64,000 nucleotides of DNA from Bradyrhizobium zhengyangense (GCF_022012435.1 NZ_JAKLUA010000017.1:1-64000), one strand, 5' to 3'. Counted from the stretch's first letter, positions 1 through 8,306 are shown. Numbers and translations are program-made. Notes: generated from the sequence alone by a model not told the origin.

Positions 1-87
1 CACATCGGCCACCTCGTCCAAGACATCCAACCTCGCGAATGCGCCAACTACTTCGCCAGCGCCGGCTATGGTTCAATAAAAATGTGA
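1..87 (+). CDS. IS630-family transposase, C-terminal 28 residues only
   Basis: The first 28 codons of the window end in TGA at 85-87 and read HIGHLVQDIQPRE... then CANYFASAGYG. This is the conserved C-terminal tail of IS630/Tc1-mariner-type transposases common in Bradyrhizobium (CANYF...AGY). The catalytic DDE core lies upstream of the window. The element's right end is probably just after the stop, near GAAACGCTCTA at 86-96; IS630 elements use a TA target, and a TA occurs at 95-96, but I cannot confirm the terminal repeat from one end. Whether the element is intact cannot be judged here. Confidence 0.8.
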   Translation, partial: HIGHLVQDIQPRECANYFASAGYGSIKM

Positions 88-111
88 AACGCTCTAGGCA
101 TCTTGGAGGGG

Positions 112-141
112 CGTCTCCGGGGGCGCCCGCACCCGGAGACG
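112..141. terminator. Perfect 10-bp hairpin between converging genes
   Basis: CGTCTCCGGG (112-121) pairs perfectly with CCCGGAGACG (132-141) around a 10-nt loop. It lies just downstream of the histone-like gene (minus strand) and the transposase (plus strand). There is no T-run on either strand, so it may be a non-canonical terminator or an mRNA 3' stabiliser. Confidence 0.5.
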
Positions 142-157
142 TGCGCTCGAGCCGAAA

Positions 158-433
158 TCAGCGCTTCGCTTTCTTGGCCTTTTTCTTCTTGGCCGCTTTC
201 TTTGCCGTCTTCTTGGCGGCCTTCTTCACGGACTTCTTGGCTGCCTTCTTCGATGACTTCTTGGCTGTCTTCTTCGAAGCCTTCTTTGCCTTCTTGGGCG
301 CGGCTTTCTTCGCGACCTTCTTGGCGGCTTTCTTCACTTTCTTGACTGCGGTGACGGCGGCGTCCTTGGTCGCTTCGACAGCGGTGGTCATCGTCTCCAT
401 CACCTGCGCGGTGATCGGCTTCTCGTCGTCCAT
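158..433 (-). CDS. Histone H1-like, lysine/alanine-rich nucleoid protein
   Basis: The product has 91 residues. Residues 1-28 are acidic to neutral (MDDEKPITAQVMETM...). From residue 29 onward it is an almost pure Lys/Ala tail built from repeats of the AAKK, KKAAKK and KKSSKKA type. This resembles the C-terminal tail of eukaryotic histone H1 and the bacterial H1-like proteins (HctB/AlgP/BpH1 type), which bind DNA non-specifically and compact the nucleoid. It is monocistronic, between an IS end and the photolyase gene. The repeat number of such tails often varies between strains by slippage. The family call rests on composition, not on a defined fold. Confidence 0.85.
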   Translation of the reverse strand: MDDEKPITAQVMETMTTAVEATKDAAVTAVKKVKKAAKKVAKKAAPKKAKKASKKTAKKSSKKAAKKSVKKAAKKTAKKAAKKKKAKKAKR

Positions 434-501
434 ATCGTGTCCCCCACGGTTTGCATGGAGTGACGACGATAGCGAGTTTCATAATTGTGTCAAAGCAACG
501 T

Positions 502-1947
502 TCAACCTTTGCGGATCTTTGCGTAAGCGGCGAGCGCGCGCTCGCGTCCCTTGACGTGATCGATGAGCGGATGCGGATAGGTCTTTCCGAGCGTGATGCC
601 TGCGCTCGCAAGTTCAATCGGTGTCGCCTGCCACGGCTGATGGATCAGCTTAGCCGGCATGTCCTTCAGCTCCGGCACCCAGCGCCGGACATAGGTTCCC
701 TCAGGATCGAACTTCTCGCCCTGGAGCACTGGGTTAAACACGCGGAAATAAGGTGCGGCGTCCGCGCCGCAGCCGGCGACCCATTGCCAATTGGCCGGAT
801 TGCTACCGGCGTCCGCATCGACCAGCGTGTCCCAGAACCAGGCTTCGCCATCGCGCCAATCGATCAGCAGATGCTTGACCAGGAACGATGCGACCACCAT
901 CCGGACCCGGTTGTGCATTACACCGGAGTGCCAGAGCTCGCGCAGGCCGGCATCGACGATGGGATAGCCGGTGCGGCCGCGCTGCCAGGCGGCGAGCGCC
1001 TTCTTGTCGGCCTTCCAGGGGAAGTCGTTGAAGTTGGTCTGCAGGTTCTCGGTGGCGAGATTTGGATGGTCGTGGAGCAGGTGGCGGCAGAATTCGCGCC
1101 AGCCGAGCTCGCTCAGGAACTTTTCGGTGCCGGATGCGATCGCCGGATTCTCCTCGGCGGCAAAGCGCGCGGCATGAAATACCTGGCGCGGGCTGATCTC
1201 GCCGAACCGCAAATGCGGTGACAAGCCTGAGGTGCCTTCGCGATCAGGGCGGTCGCGGTCGCCGACGTAAGTCCGCGCGGTGTGCTTGAGGAAGTCGCGC
1301 AGGCGCGTCCGGGCTGATGCCTCGCCCGGCGTCCAGGTCTCGCGCAGGCCGCCGGCCCAGTCGGGCTTGGTCGGCTCGAGCTTCCAGTTCTCCAGTCTGT
1401 CGCTCGCGATCTTCGGACCCGGGCGCAGCTCCTTCGGGGCGGGCAGCGGCTTGGGTGGGTCGCCGAGCGACAGCACCCGTCGCCAGAACGGCGTGAACAC
1501 GCGCAAGCCGCGGCCTTCCTTGTTGCGGATCGCCGAGGGCTGGACCAGCAGGTCGCCCGGAAAACTTTGCGAGTCCACGCCGAGCTTTGCCACCGCTGCT
1601 TCGAGCTGTTTCTCGACCAATTGATGCGGGGCCTGAGCGATCTCAATCCAATAGACGGCACCTGCGCCCGTCTCCCGCGCCACTTCGGGGATGACGCGGG
1701 CTGCCGATCCCTTGCGTAAAACCAGCGATCCGCCGCGCGCTGCGATGTCGGCACCGAGCGCGCGCAGCGACCGGGCCAGCCACCAGCGCGCAGCGCCGCC
1801 AGGGGCCCGTCCGGCCGCTTCGTCGAGCACATAAAGGCAAATCACAGGCGCGCCTGATTTGGCGGCGGCGTGTAACGCGGGATGGTCGGACAGGCGAAGG
1901 TCGTCGCGGAACCAGACGATGACCGGCGGGGGGCTTGGTGGGGGCAG
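502..1947 (-). CDS. phrB: Deoxyribodipyrimidine photolyase, apparent CTG start
   Basis: This is a class I CPD photolyase that uses FADH- and blue light to split pyrimidine dimers. The N-terminal antenna fold begins VIVWFRDDLRLSDHPAL. The FAD domain carries GCGADAAPYFRVFNP and EGTYVRRWVPEL near the C-terminus. The first ATG/GTG/TTG in frame (GTG at 1845) would delete the conserved first strand VIVWFRDD, which is encoded upstream in the same open frame. No ATG, GTG or TTG exists between that strand and the in-frame stop at 1999-2001. A CTG at 1947-1945 follows GAGGA (1958-1954) with a 6-nt spacer and gives 481 residues, the usual length. I therefore place the start there; the alternative is a one-base indel in the adjacent G-runs. 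Confidence 0.9.
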   Translation of the reverse strand: MPPPSPPPVIVWFRDDLRLSDHPALHAAAKSGAPVICLYVLDEAAGRAPGGAARWWLARSLRALGADIAARGGSLVLRKGSAARVIPEVARETGAGAVYWIEIAQAPHQLVEKQLEAAVAKLGVDSQSFPGDLLVQPSAIRNKEGRGLRVFTPFWRRVLSLGDPPKPLPAPKELRPGPKIASDRLENWKLEPTKPDWAGGLRETWTPGEASARTRLRDFLKHTARTYVGDRDRPDREGTSGLSPHLRFGEISPRQVFHAARFAAEENPAIASGTEKFLSELGWREFCRHLLHDHPNLATENLQTNFNDFPWKADKKALAAWQRGRTGYPIVDAGLRELWHSGVMHNRVRMVVASFLVKHLLIDWRDGEAWFWDTLVDADAGSNPANWQWVAGCGADAAPYFRVFNPVLQGEKFDPEGTYVRRWVPELKDMPAKLIHQPWQATPIELASAGITLGKTYPHPLIDHVKGRERALAAYAKIRKG

Positions 1948-1958
1948 GGCGCGTCCTC
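1945..1958 (-). promoter_or_regulatory. Shine-Dalgarno GAGGA before a CTG start
   Basis: On the minus strand GAGGA (1958-1954) is followed by CGCGCC and then CTG (1947-1945). It is the only ribosome-binding-site-like sequence placed to initiate a full-length photolyase. The normal initiator codons are missing from this part of the frame, so the site decides the start. Confidence 0.5.
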
Positions 1959-2057
1959 GTTTACATCTTGGAAAGCATGCCGGTGCTGTGAACCAGCGTT
2001 AATGGGGTCGTAAGCGAATTGCATGATTATGCAGGAATTCCGGGGGTAGTTCCATTC

Positions 2058-3788
2058 ATGACCAACTCGTTAACGGCGAAGTTCGTGCCGCAGTTCAAGC
2101 TGGGTACCAAGGCCGTCTTGTGTGCCGTCCTGCTGATTGCGATGAATACCGCATTGGTGGTCGGCGCCGGCTACTGGTCTCTCACCTCAGCCTTCAACGA
2201 TCGCGCACTGCGCGACATCGAGGTCAGCCTGCGCACGCTCGCGCTGGCCTTCGCCGAGGTCGTTCCTGACGCGAAGATCACGATGCGCGATGGCGCGGTG
2301 GCGCGCGCCGAAATCGCCAAGATGCCTGAGTTCAAAGATCACGCCATCGTCGATCGTGCGGTGTCCTATGTCGGGGGCAATGCGACCCTGTTCGTGTTCG
2401 ACGATGCGAGCGGGCAGTTCGTCCGCCGCTCGACCAATGTGAAGAAGGAGAACGGCGACCGTGCCGTCGGCACCCAGCTTGCCGCCGACCATCCGGCACA
2501 AGCAGGCCTGCGCCGTGGCGAGGCTTATAAGGGGCCGGCCACGCTGTTCGGCAAGTCCTTCATGACCGCTTATTTCCCGATTGCGGATGCGACTGGCAAA
2601 ATCGTCGGCATTCTCTATGTCGGCATCCCCATGGCCCAGTACGAGACAATGCTGTCTCATGCAATCGCGAGCATGGCGATCGCGGCGGGTATCGCGGCGC
2701 TGCTGGTCCTGGTGCTCACCATGCTGGTCGTGCGCCGCGTCACCGGGCCGCTGACCTCGGTCACCCGCTCGCTGACGGCACTCGCCAATGGCAAGAGCGA
2801 TGTCGCGATCGATTGTGAGGACCGCGCCGACGAGATCGGCGAGATCGCGCGCACCGTTGCTGTGTTCAAGAACAATTCGCTGGAGCGGGCGCGGCTGCGC
2901 AGCGAACAGGCGGAAGCCACGGCAGCGGCAGCCGAGCAGCGCAAGGCGGACCTTCGCAACTTCGTCGCTGAATTCCGCAGCGGTGTCGGCGGCATCCTCG
3001 ACAAGGTTCTGCGTTCCTCCGGCGAGTTCGAGCGCGTGGCGCGACAATTGACCGATACCGCGCGCTCCACCGCTGAATTGTCGGCGAAATCGGCCGGCGC
3101 ATCCGAGCAGGCCTCTGATCACGTCCGTGCAGCGGCATCGGCCTCCGACGAACTGTCGCACTCGATCTCCGAGATCACCAAGAGAGTGCAGGAATCCAAC
3201 GCGATCTCCGCCGAGGCGGTGCACCAGGCCGAGGCCACCGACCAGCGCATCGCACAGCTCTCGGAAGCGGGCGCGCGCATCGGCGACGTCGTCAAGCTGA
3301 TCACCTCGATCGCCGAGCAGACCAATTTGTTGGCTCTGAACGCGACCATCGAGGCCGCGCGCGCGGGCGATGCGGGCCGCGGCTTTGCGGTGGTGGCCCA
3401 GGAGGTCAAGACGCTCGCCGGCCAGACCGCGAAGGCGACCGACGAGATCTCGACCCAGATCGCGAGCATGCAGCTTGCGACCGAGGAGTCGGTTACTGCC
3501 ATCAAGGCGATCACCGAGACCATCGAGCGCATCAGCGGTATCGCGGGCTCGATCTCGGCTGCGGTCGAGCAGCAGCGCAGCGCCACCCATAATATCGCGG
3601 CCAGCGTTCGCGCCGCGGCTTCGGGCACCGCCGACGTGGCGGTCAATGTCCGTCACGCGGCCGAGGGCGCGAGCGAGACCGGCGAGACCTCGAGCCGGAT
3701 GTTTGCCTCCGCACAGGCATTGTCGGGCGAGAGCCTGAACCTGAAGGCCGAGGTCGACAGCTTCCTCGACCGCGTGCAAGCGGCTTGA
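2058..3788 (+). CDS. Methyl-accepting chemotaxis protein with Cache sensor, HAMP and signalling domains
   Basis: The 576-residue membrane chemoreceptor has an N-terminal transmembrane helix (about residues 17-37), a periplasmic single-Cache-type sensor region (about 40-195) and a second transmembrane helix (about 205-230). It continues with a HAMP domain and a long cytoplasmic coiled coil containing the tip motif EQTNLLALNATIEAARAGD. It would relay ligand binding to CheA/CheW; no other che gene is nearby, so it is an orphan receptor. The ligand is unknown. I chose ATG at 2058; an upstream in-frame TTG at 2019 is poorly supported. A 7-bp hairpin follows the stop at 3798-3822. Confidence 0.93.
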   Translation: MTNSLTAKFVPQFKLGTKAVLCAVLLIAMNTALVVGAGYWSLTSAFNDRALRDIEVSLRTLALAFAEVVPDAKITMRDGAVARAEIAKMPEFKDHAIVDRAVSYVGGNATLFVFDDASGQFVRRSTNVKKENGDRAVGTQLAADHPAQAGLRRGEAYKGPATLFGKSFMTAYFPIADATGKIVGILYVGIPMAQYETMLSHAIASMAIAAGIAALLVLVLTMLVVRRVTGPLTSVTRSLTALANGKSDVAIDCEDRADEIGEIARTVAVFKNNSLERARLRSEQAEATAAAAEQRKADLRNFVAEFRSGVGGILDKVLRSSGEFERVARQLTDTARSTAELSAKSAGASEQASDHVRAAASASDELSHSISEITKRVQESNAISAEAVHQAEATDQRIAQLSEAGARIGDVVKLITSIAEQTNLLALNATIEAARAGDAGRGFAVVAQEVKTLAGQTAKATDEISTQIASMQLATEESVTAIKAITETIERISGIAGSISAAVEQQRSATHNIAASVRAAASGTADVAVNVRHAAEGASETGETSSRMFASAQALSGESLNLKAEVDSFLDRVQAA

Positions 3789-3797
3789 TCAGGGAAT

Positions 3798-3822
3798 GGC
3801 GGGCTGAAACCATCGGCCCGCC
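3798..3822 (+). terminator. GC hairpin after the chemoreceptor gene
   Basis: GGCGGGC (3798-3804) pairs with GCCCGCC (3816-3822) around an 11-nt loop, ten bases after the chemoreceptor stop. No T-run follows, so terminator function is tentative. Confidence 0.4.
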
Positions 3823-3880
3823 GTGACGTAGCTGACGGCATGATGTGACTGCCTGTGCTTCGCGGGCAGGGAGGCCGCCA

Positions 3881-4276
3881 GTGAACCGCATCGCCGTGCT
3901 TTATGTCGCAACCCTTGTCGTCCTGACCGGGCTGGATTTCCTATTCCTCGGGCTGATCGCCAAGGGCTTTTTCACCGCGCAGGTTGGCGACATGCTCGGT
4001 GATCTGAGGCCGGTGCCCGCCGTGCTGTTCTACCTTATCTATGTCGTCGGCGTTCTGATCTTCGTCAGCGGCTCAGCCGGCGTGACATGGCAGTCGACGC
4101 TGCTCTATGGCGCGCTGTTCGGGCTGTTTTGCTATGCGACGTTCGATCTCACCGCGCTGGCGCTGCTCAAGCATTGGAGCTGGCCGGTCGCGTTCGTCGA
4201 CATCGGTTGGGGCGCGGTGGTGACCGCGGTCTCGTCGACCGCGGGTCTGTTGATGGCGGATCGTATGATCGGTTAG
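3881..4276 (+). CDS. DUF2177 family four-helix membrane protein
   Basis: The product has 131 residues with four hydrophobic segments (about 3-25, 41-63, 71-93 and 98-122). It matches the layout of DUF2177, small inner-membrane proteins of unknown function; motifs such as DFLFLGL, FYLIYVVG and YATFDLT are typical. I chose GTG at 3881 because GGGAGG (3869-3874) lies six bases upstream. An earlier GTG at 3845 would add 12 polar residues and lacks a ribosome-binding site. It ends four bases before the stop of the convergent peroxiredoxin gene. Confidence 0.85.
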   Translation: MNRIAVLYVATLVVLTGLDFLFLGLIAKGFFTAQVGDMLGDLRPVPAVLFYLIYVVGVLIFVSGSAGVTWQSTLLYGALFGLFCYATFDLTALALLKHWSWPVAFVDIGWGAVVTAVSSTAGLLMADRMIG

Positions 4277-4280
4277 GCTC

Positions 4281-4940
4281 TTATTTGGGCTGCGGCACGA
4301 TGCGGATGTAGGGCTTCGGTTCCTTCCAGCCCTGCGGATAGATCGTCTTGGCCTCGTCGTTGGAAACCGAGCCCGCGATGATGACGTCCTCGCCCTGCTT
4401 CCAGTCGGAAGGTGTTGCCACGCGATGCTTGGCGGTGAGCTGGAGCGAGTCGATCACGCGCAGGATTTCCTGGAAGTTCCGGCCGGTGGTCATTGGATAG
4501 ACCAGCACCAGCTTGATCTTCTTGTCTGGCCCGATGATGAAGACGTTGCGGACGGTCTGGTTGTCGGCGGCGGTACGGGTGAGGGGATCGCCCGAGATCG
4601 CAGCCGGCAGCATGCCATACAGTTTCGAGACGTTGTAATCGGTGTCGCCGATCATCGGGTAGTTCGGAGCCGCGCCTTGCGTCTCCTTGATGTCCTCCGA
4701 CCACTTCGCGTGGCGGTCGACCGGATCAACCGAGAGGCCCATCAGCTTGACGCCGCGCTTGTCGAACTCCGGCTTCAACCTGGCGAGAGCGCCGAGCTCG
4801 GTCGTGCAAACCGGCGTGAAGTCCTTGGGATGCGAGAACAGCAGGGCCCAGCTGTTGCCGATCCAGTCGTGGAACTTGATCTTCCCTTCAGTGGTCTCGG
4901 CTTCGAAGTCAGGGGCGGTGGTGCCGATCGGAAGTGTCAT
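4281..4940 (-). CDS. 1-Cys peroxiredoxin (Prx6/AhpC-TSA family)
   Basis: This 219-residue cytosolic thiol peroxidase would reduce H2O2 and organic hydroperoxides. The peroxidatic cysteine is Cys45 in FTPVCTTELG. The extended C-terminal domain (about 160-219, with TPSDWKQGEDVIIAG) is diagnostic of the Prx6/1-Cys group. The WALLFSHPKDFTPVCTTE block and the YPMTTGRNF motif are intact. It is monocistronic and convergent with the DUF2177 gene. The reductant partner is not evident from the context. Confidence 0.95.
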   Translation of the reverse strand: MTLPIGTTAPDFEAETTEGKIKFHDWIGNSWALLFSHPKDFTPVCTTELGALARLKPEFDKRGVKLMGLSVDPVDRHAKWSEDIKETQGAAPNYPMIGDTDYNVSKLYGMLPAAISGDPLTRTAADNQTVRNVFIIGPDKKIKLVLVYPMTTGRNFQEILRVIDSLQLTAKHRVATPSDWKQGEDVIIAGSVSNDEAKTIYPQGWKEPKPYIRIVPQPK

Positions 4941-5332
4941 GGTTTGACCTCATCGCATTGAATTTGCTTGGGAATTGTTGTCTGGCCGTCGTCCCCAGTA
5001 TAGGGGCTTGGCGACGTCAAGTGAACGGCAACTGAACTGCTTGAAGTAAAATGTGAATTCCTCCTCTGAAGGGCTGATTTCTCAGCACAATTTTGTTACG
5101 GCGGCGCCTGCGGCGAAACAACCCCACAGGGGCTTCACGGTCTCGATTGCCCCGATAATGCCTTTTATGACCCGCATCACGCACGCCCGACGCTCTCCGG
5201 AACCGAAACGGTGCTCGCAGCGACTAATCGGCAACCATTGAGAAAAGTCGCGATCCCCGCATCGAATCATTAACCACCCCTTTACGCCGGCATGAAAATG
5301 CTGGTCGATCAGAAGAAATCTGGAAGTGAACT
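4941..5332. other. Intergenic region with no recognisable gene
   Basis: This 390-bp gap lies between the divergently transcribed peroxiredoxin and the 198-residue hypothetical gene, so it should hold both promoters. I see no tRNA, no small ORF with a credible ribosome-binding site and no strong palindrome. The GC-rich run near 5100-5115 could form a small hairpin only. Confidence 0.5.
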
Positions 5333-5929
5333 ATGTCTGCCGCACTGCCCAAGTCCTTTGAAAAGGCCGCCGAAAAGTCCGTTGAGTCGCCGTCCCTCGA
5401 ACCGTCCTGCCGCGATACCGCGGCCCATGCCCTCACCATCGTACGCGACGGCGTGATCACGGCCGAAGGCCCGACCACCAAGGGCAGGGTGCACTTTTCC
5501 CGCTCCATCGATGCCGATGACACCGCCTGGTGCGCCCGGATCCTGACGGCCGCTGCCGTCAACGACCAGCCGGTCAGCCGCGCCGAAGCCGAGGCGCTGT
5601 TCGAAATCAACGAGGCCGCGACCGAACGTGCCGACGGCGGCCGGTTCGACGATTTGCTGGCCAAGGCCGTCGCCCATTATGCCGCGAGCGCCTCGGGCCT
5701 GAAAGTGCCGCCGCGCAGCGTCGCGCTGGCGCAGGGCACCGACATCGAGAGCTGGGCGCCGTCCTATGCCTCCAAGGTCAAGAGCGAGATGCTGGAGTGG
5801 ATCGCCGGCCAGATGCGCGGCAAGCGCCAGAACAACCGTCGCCTGATGGCGATGGTGGCGACCTTCCTGGGCGCCACCGCGCTGCCTCTGGCGGGCCAAC
5901 TGCCGAACGTGTTCGACATCGGCATGTAA
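5333..5929 (+). CDS. Conserved hypothetical protein, 198 residues
   Basis: I do not recognise a named domain. The protein is soluble through most of its length, with alternating acidic and basic stretches (for example SRAEAEALFEINEAA). It ends in a single hydrophobic segment (about residues 172-192, LMAMVATFLGATALPLAG) preceded by a basic patch (RGKRQNNRR). This suggests a C-terminal tail anchor facing the cytoplasm. GGAAGTG precedes the ATG. A strong rho-independent terminator follows directly (5962-5989), so it is a single-gene unit. Its GC3 pattern is as regular as that of its neighbours, which supports it as a real gene. Confidence 0.8.
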   Translation: MSAALPKSFEKAAEKSVESPSLEPSCRDTAAHALTIVRDGVITAEGPTTKGRVHFSRSIDADDTAWCARILTAAAVNDQPVSRAEAEALFEINEAATERADGGRFDDLLAKAVAHYAASASGLKVPPRSVALAQGTDIESWAPSYASKVKSEMLEWIAGQMRGKRQNNRRLMAMVATFLGATALPLAGQLPNVFDIGM

Positions 5930-5961
5930 TTTCCGCGCCCCTTGCGAGGCGCGAGAACAAG

Positions 5962-5989
5962 CGGCGGGGTTATTTCCCCGCCGTTTTTT
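5962..5989 (+). terminator. Rho-independent terminator overlapping a convergent stop codon
   Basis: CGGCGGGG (5962-5969) pairs with CCCCGCCG (5976-5983) around loop TTATTT and is followed by six T (5984-5989). The loop contains the TAA stop (5972-5970, minus strand) of the convergent phosphatase-family gene, so coding sequence and terminator overlap. Confidence 0.9.
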
Positions 5990-7829
5990 GTTTGCCGCTT
6001 TCCGGCTCGAGGCCCAGCGTGCGGCCGGGGAATCCGGCGGCGTCGAAATAACGCTGGCTGCCGACGCGCTGGACGTCGAGCACGGTCTCCAGACCATTCT
6101 CGGACTTCTTCTTTGACCGCTCGACGCCTTTGAATGCCTTCGGCACGACGCCGTTGGGCAGCGCCTCCGACATCACGCGACCGACCAGGCCGCCATTGTG
6201 CGAACCGCGCAGGCCGAGGAGCCGGGCGGCGGTCATGCCGACGTCGGCATTGCTGACCGGCAGCTCGTCGACATAGCCGGCTTTGAAGTCCGGACCGATC
6301 GCGGCCATGAAGTTATAGGTGTCGCCGCGGCTGAAGCTGCCATGCATGCCCTGGCCCTGGCGCAGCACGGTGTCGGCCACCTGCACCGAGCAATTGGTCG
6401 GCGCCTCGCCGCATTCGCTGGCATAGGAGCGGAAGTTGACCACGATCGCCGGCGTCGGCGTCGCCGCGTTGCCGCGCAAATTGATACGCGACAGCGGCAG
6501 CGTGCCGGGGAAGCGGCCGAGGGAGTCGTCGACGAACAGGCCGGAGACGTAGTCCTGCTCGAGCAGGGCTTTGATGGTTTTCGCCGCCAGCTTCTTGTCC
6601 TTGCTGGGCAGATAGATCAGGTCCGAGCCGCCATTGGTGGCGACGACGAGATCGGGCTTGGTCGGATCCTTGCCGAGCACGCCGTTGCCGGCCTTCGGAT
6701 GAGCGTTGCCGGTGACGGCGGCGTTCTTGTCGTTGGGATCGAACAGGGGCAGGTCGAGTGCCTTGGCCAGATCGAGGGCGACGAAGCCCATCGGCAGGAA
6801 GTCCTTCGGCGTGTCGTCATAGCTGACCTTGGCCGAGGGACTGGTCTTGCTCTCCTTGGAGATGGTCGAGAAGCCGTGGTCGGCCTGGATCATGATGTTG
6901 GTGCTCGCGGCGAGCCCGAGCTCGTCCAGCGCCTTGCGGATCTGGGCGAGGTTGTTGTCGACGTTCTTGATGCTTGCCATCGTGCTCGGGCCGTTGATAC
7001 CAGGCATGATCTGGTTGAGGCTGTCGCCCTGATTGTGCTGGGTGCCATCAGGATCGCGCGACCAGAACACCAGCACGAACGGCTTGTTGCGCGCCTTGAA
7101 CATCGGCAGGACCACCTTGGTGGCGACGTCGGCGAAATAGGCCTGCTGCGCGACGTTGGCGACCGTGGTGCCGGGCGTCTTGGCGTCGCCCGCCTTTGCG
7201 TTGTCGCCGCGCGACGGCGCGGCGAGGGGAAGGCCGGCCTTGGTCAGGGCGTCCTTGACCTCGTCCGACAGCGCCACGCCGTTCTTGCCGCCGGTGGAAT
7301 CGTCGAACACGACCGAATGCTGGCCGGCCTTCTCGGGATGGTCAGTGTGGTCGAACTGGTAGGTCGGGCCGACCTTGCCGATCGCCGCGGTGCTGAGGCC
7401 CTTGTCGCGGGCCATCTTCAAGATAGTCTCTTCGCTGAGATAGTCGCCTTTGAAATGCTCGTCGATGTCGCCGAGCACGGCGTCGTTCTCGATGAAGGGG
7501 ACCACGGTCTCGCCGGCGGGTACCGACGTGTAGTTGGTCCAGATCGTGTTGGAGAACACGCCGGTGTCGCCGAGATAATGGCCGGTCGACATCGCCGAGC
7601 CGTTGGCCATGGTGAAGGTCGGGAACAGCGAATGCGAGTTCTTGAAGTTGACGCCCTTGTCGCGGACCTCGGCCATGGCCGGCGCGGTCTCGGGGTTGAT
7701 CTTCAGGGCGCGTAGCCCGTCGGGAATGAACAGGATCAGGTTGCGGGGCGTGTTGTTCTCAGCGGAGGCAAAACCGCTGGACAATAGTGTCAGTCCGGCT
7801 GACAGCAGCAGCAGTGAACGTCGCATCAA
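5970..7829 (-). CDS. Exported alkaline phosphatase superfamily enzyme (nucleotide pyrophosphatase/phosphodiesterase type)
   Basis: This 619-residue protein has a Sec signal peptide (about 1-23, ending SGFASA). The metallohydrolase core begins LILFIPDGLR, where Asp37 is a metal ligand. The likely nucleophile is Thr73 in FPTFTMANGSAM. Further metal-ligand blocks are FWSRDPDGTQHNQGD and IQADHGFS. The fold is that of type I phosphodiesterase/nucleotide pyrophosphatases, which hydrolyse phosphodiesters or phosphomonoesters in the periplasm; the substrate cannot be told. It is monocistronic with AGGAG just upstream of the ATG. The last codon lies inside the neighbour's terminator hairpin. Confidence 0.9.
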   Translation of the reverse strand: MMRRSLLLLSAGLTLLSSGFASAENNTPRNLILFIPDGLRALKINPETAPAMAEVRDKGVNFKNSHSLFPTFTMANGSAMSTGHYLGDTGVFSNTIWTNYTSVPAGETVVPFIENDAVLGDIDEHFKGDYLSEETILKMARDKGLSTAAIGKVGPTYQFDHTDHPEKAGQHSVVFDDSTGGKNGVALSDEVKDALTKAGLPLAAPSRGDNAKAGDAKTPGTTVANVAQQAYFADVATKVVLPMFKARNKPFVLVFWSRDPDGTQHNQGDSLNQIMPGINGPSTMASIKNVDNNLAQIRKALDELGLAASTNIMIQADHGFSTISKESKTSPSAKVSYDDTPKDFLPMGFVALDLAKALDLPLFDPNDKNAAVTGNAHPKAGNGVLGKDPTKPDLVVATNGGSDLIYLPSKDKKLAAKTIKALLEQDYVSGLFVDDSLGRFPGTLPLSRINLRGNAATPTPAIVVNFRSYASECGEAPTNCSVQVADTVLRQGQGMHGSFSRGDTYNFMAAIGPDFKAGYVDELPVSNADVGMTAARLLGLRGSHNGGLVGRVMSEALPNGVVPKAFKGVERSKKKSENGLETVLDVQRVGSQRYFDAAGFPGRTLGLEPESGKQKTAGK

Positions 7830-8029
7830 AATCTCCTGGCGGTGAGGCGGCTTGGCCGCCGACCGCGGCCCCCGGCAATCGTTTAGTTTTGCTGTATGAC
7901 GGTTATGTTACAAGACCGGATCGGCATGCAGAAGTGACGGGGAGGCGAGGCGGCATCCACGGATTCGTCACGACGGGATGGCGACTCCGGGACACGAGAG
8001 CCAAGTTTGGTGCAAATCTCTCTCGACAT

Positions 8030-8108
8030 CGTCATTGCGAGCGCAGCGAAGCAATCCAGTCTTTCCGCGGATACATTTCTGGATTGCTTCGCTGCGCTCG
8101 CAATGACG
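8030..8108. repeat. Intergenic palindrome with perfect 30-bp arms, copy 1
   Basis: The left arm 8030-8059 (starting CGTCATTGCGAGCGCAGCG) is perfectly complementary to the right arm 8079-8108, around a 19-nt loop containing CCGCGG. The same 30-bp arms recur at 42034-42113 with the loop in the opposite orientation. It belongs to a dispersed palindrome family that I associate with Bradyrhizobium-type genomes. As RNA it would form a very stable hairpin. It sits upstream of the phosphatase-family gene, about 200 bp from its start. Confidence 0.9.
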
Positions 8109-8224
8109 GAGTGTGTGGTGGCGGCGTCGCTCTTTCAATCCGCATCTTCATCGCAGACACTCCTTCGTATCCTCGCGGCCCATATCGCCCGAGCTATGCT
8201 TCGTCGCTTCACCCTTAGCTGAAA

Positions 8225-8306
8225 GAGGGCGCAGGGAAGACCGGGTGCCCGACTGGCACCCGCGGTCCGCTGTGCGAAGGATGCGCTACAAGAGGCTGCA
8301 CAGCGG
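8225..8306. repeat. Structured remnant of a dispersed intergenic repeat
   Basis: Two perfect hairpins occur in tandem: CGGGTGCC (8242-8249) with GGCACCCG (8255-8262), and CCGCTGTGC (8267-8275) with GCACAGCGG (8298-8306). The surrounding GCAGGGAAGACCGGGTGCC / TGCACAGCGGCATAC context resembles a long repeat I recall between genes in Bradyrhizobium and Rhodopseudomonas. Here it appears internally deleted. No protein is supported. Confidence 0.5.

Noticed and set aside
5053..5241. 62-codon open frame between the peroxiredoxin and hypothetical genes
   Set aside because: No ribosome-binding site, basic low-complexity composition and no family; treated as intergenic.
6198..7715. 505-codon plus-strand frame opposite the phosphatase-family gene
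   Set aside because: Antisense to a gene with intact metal-site motifs and signal peptide; no domain of its own.
8007..8222. Short open frame across the 30-bp-arm palindrome
   Set aside because: The codons derive from the palindromic repeat and there is no ribosome-binding site or conserved sequence.
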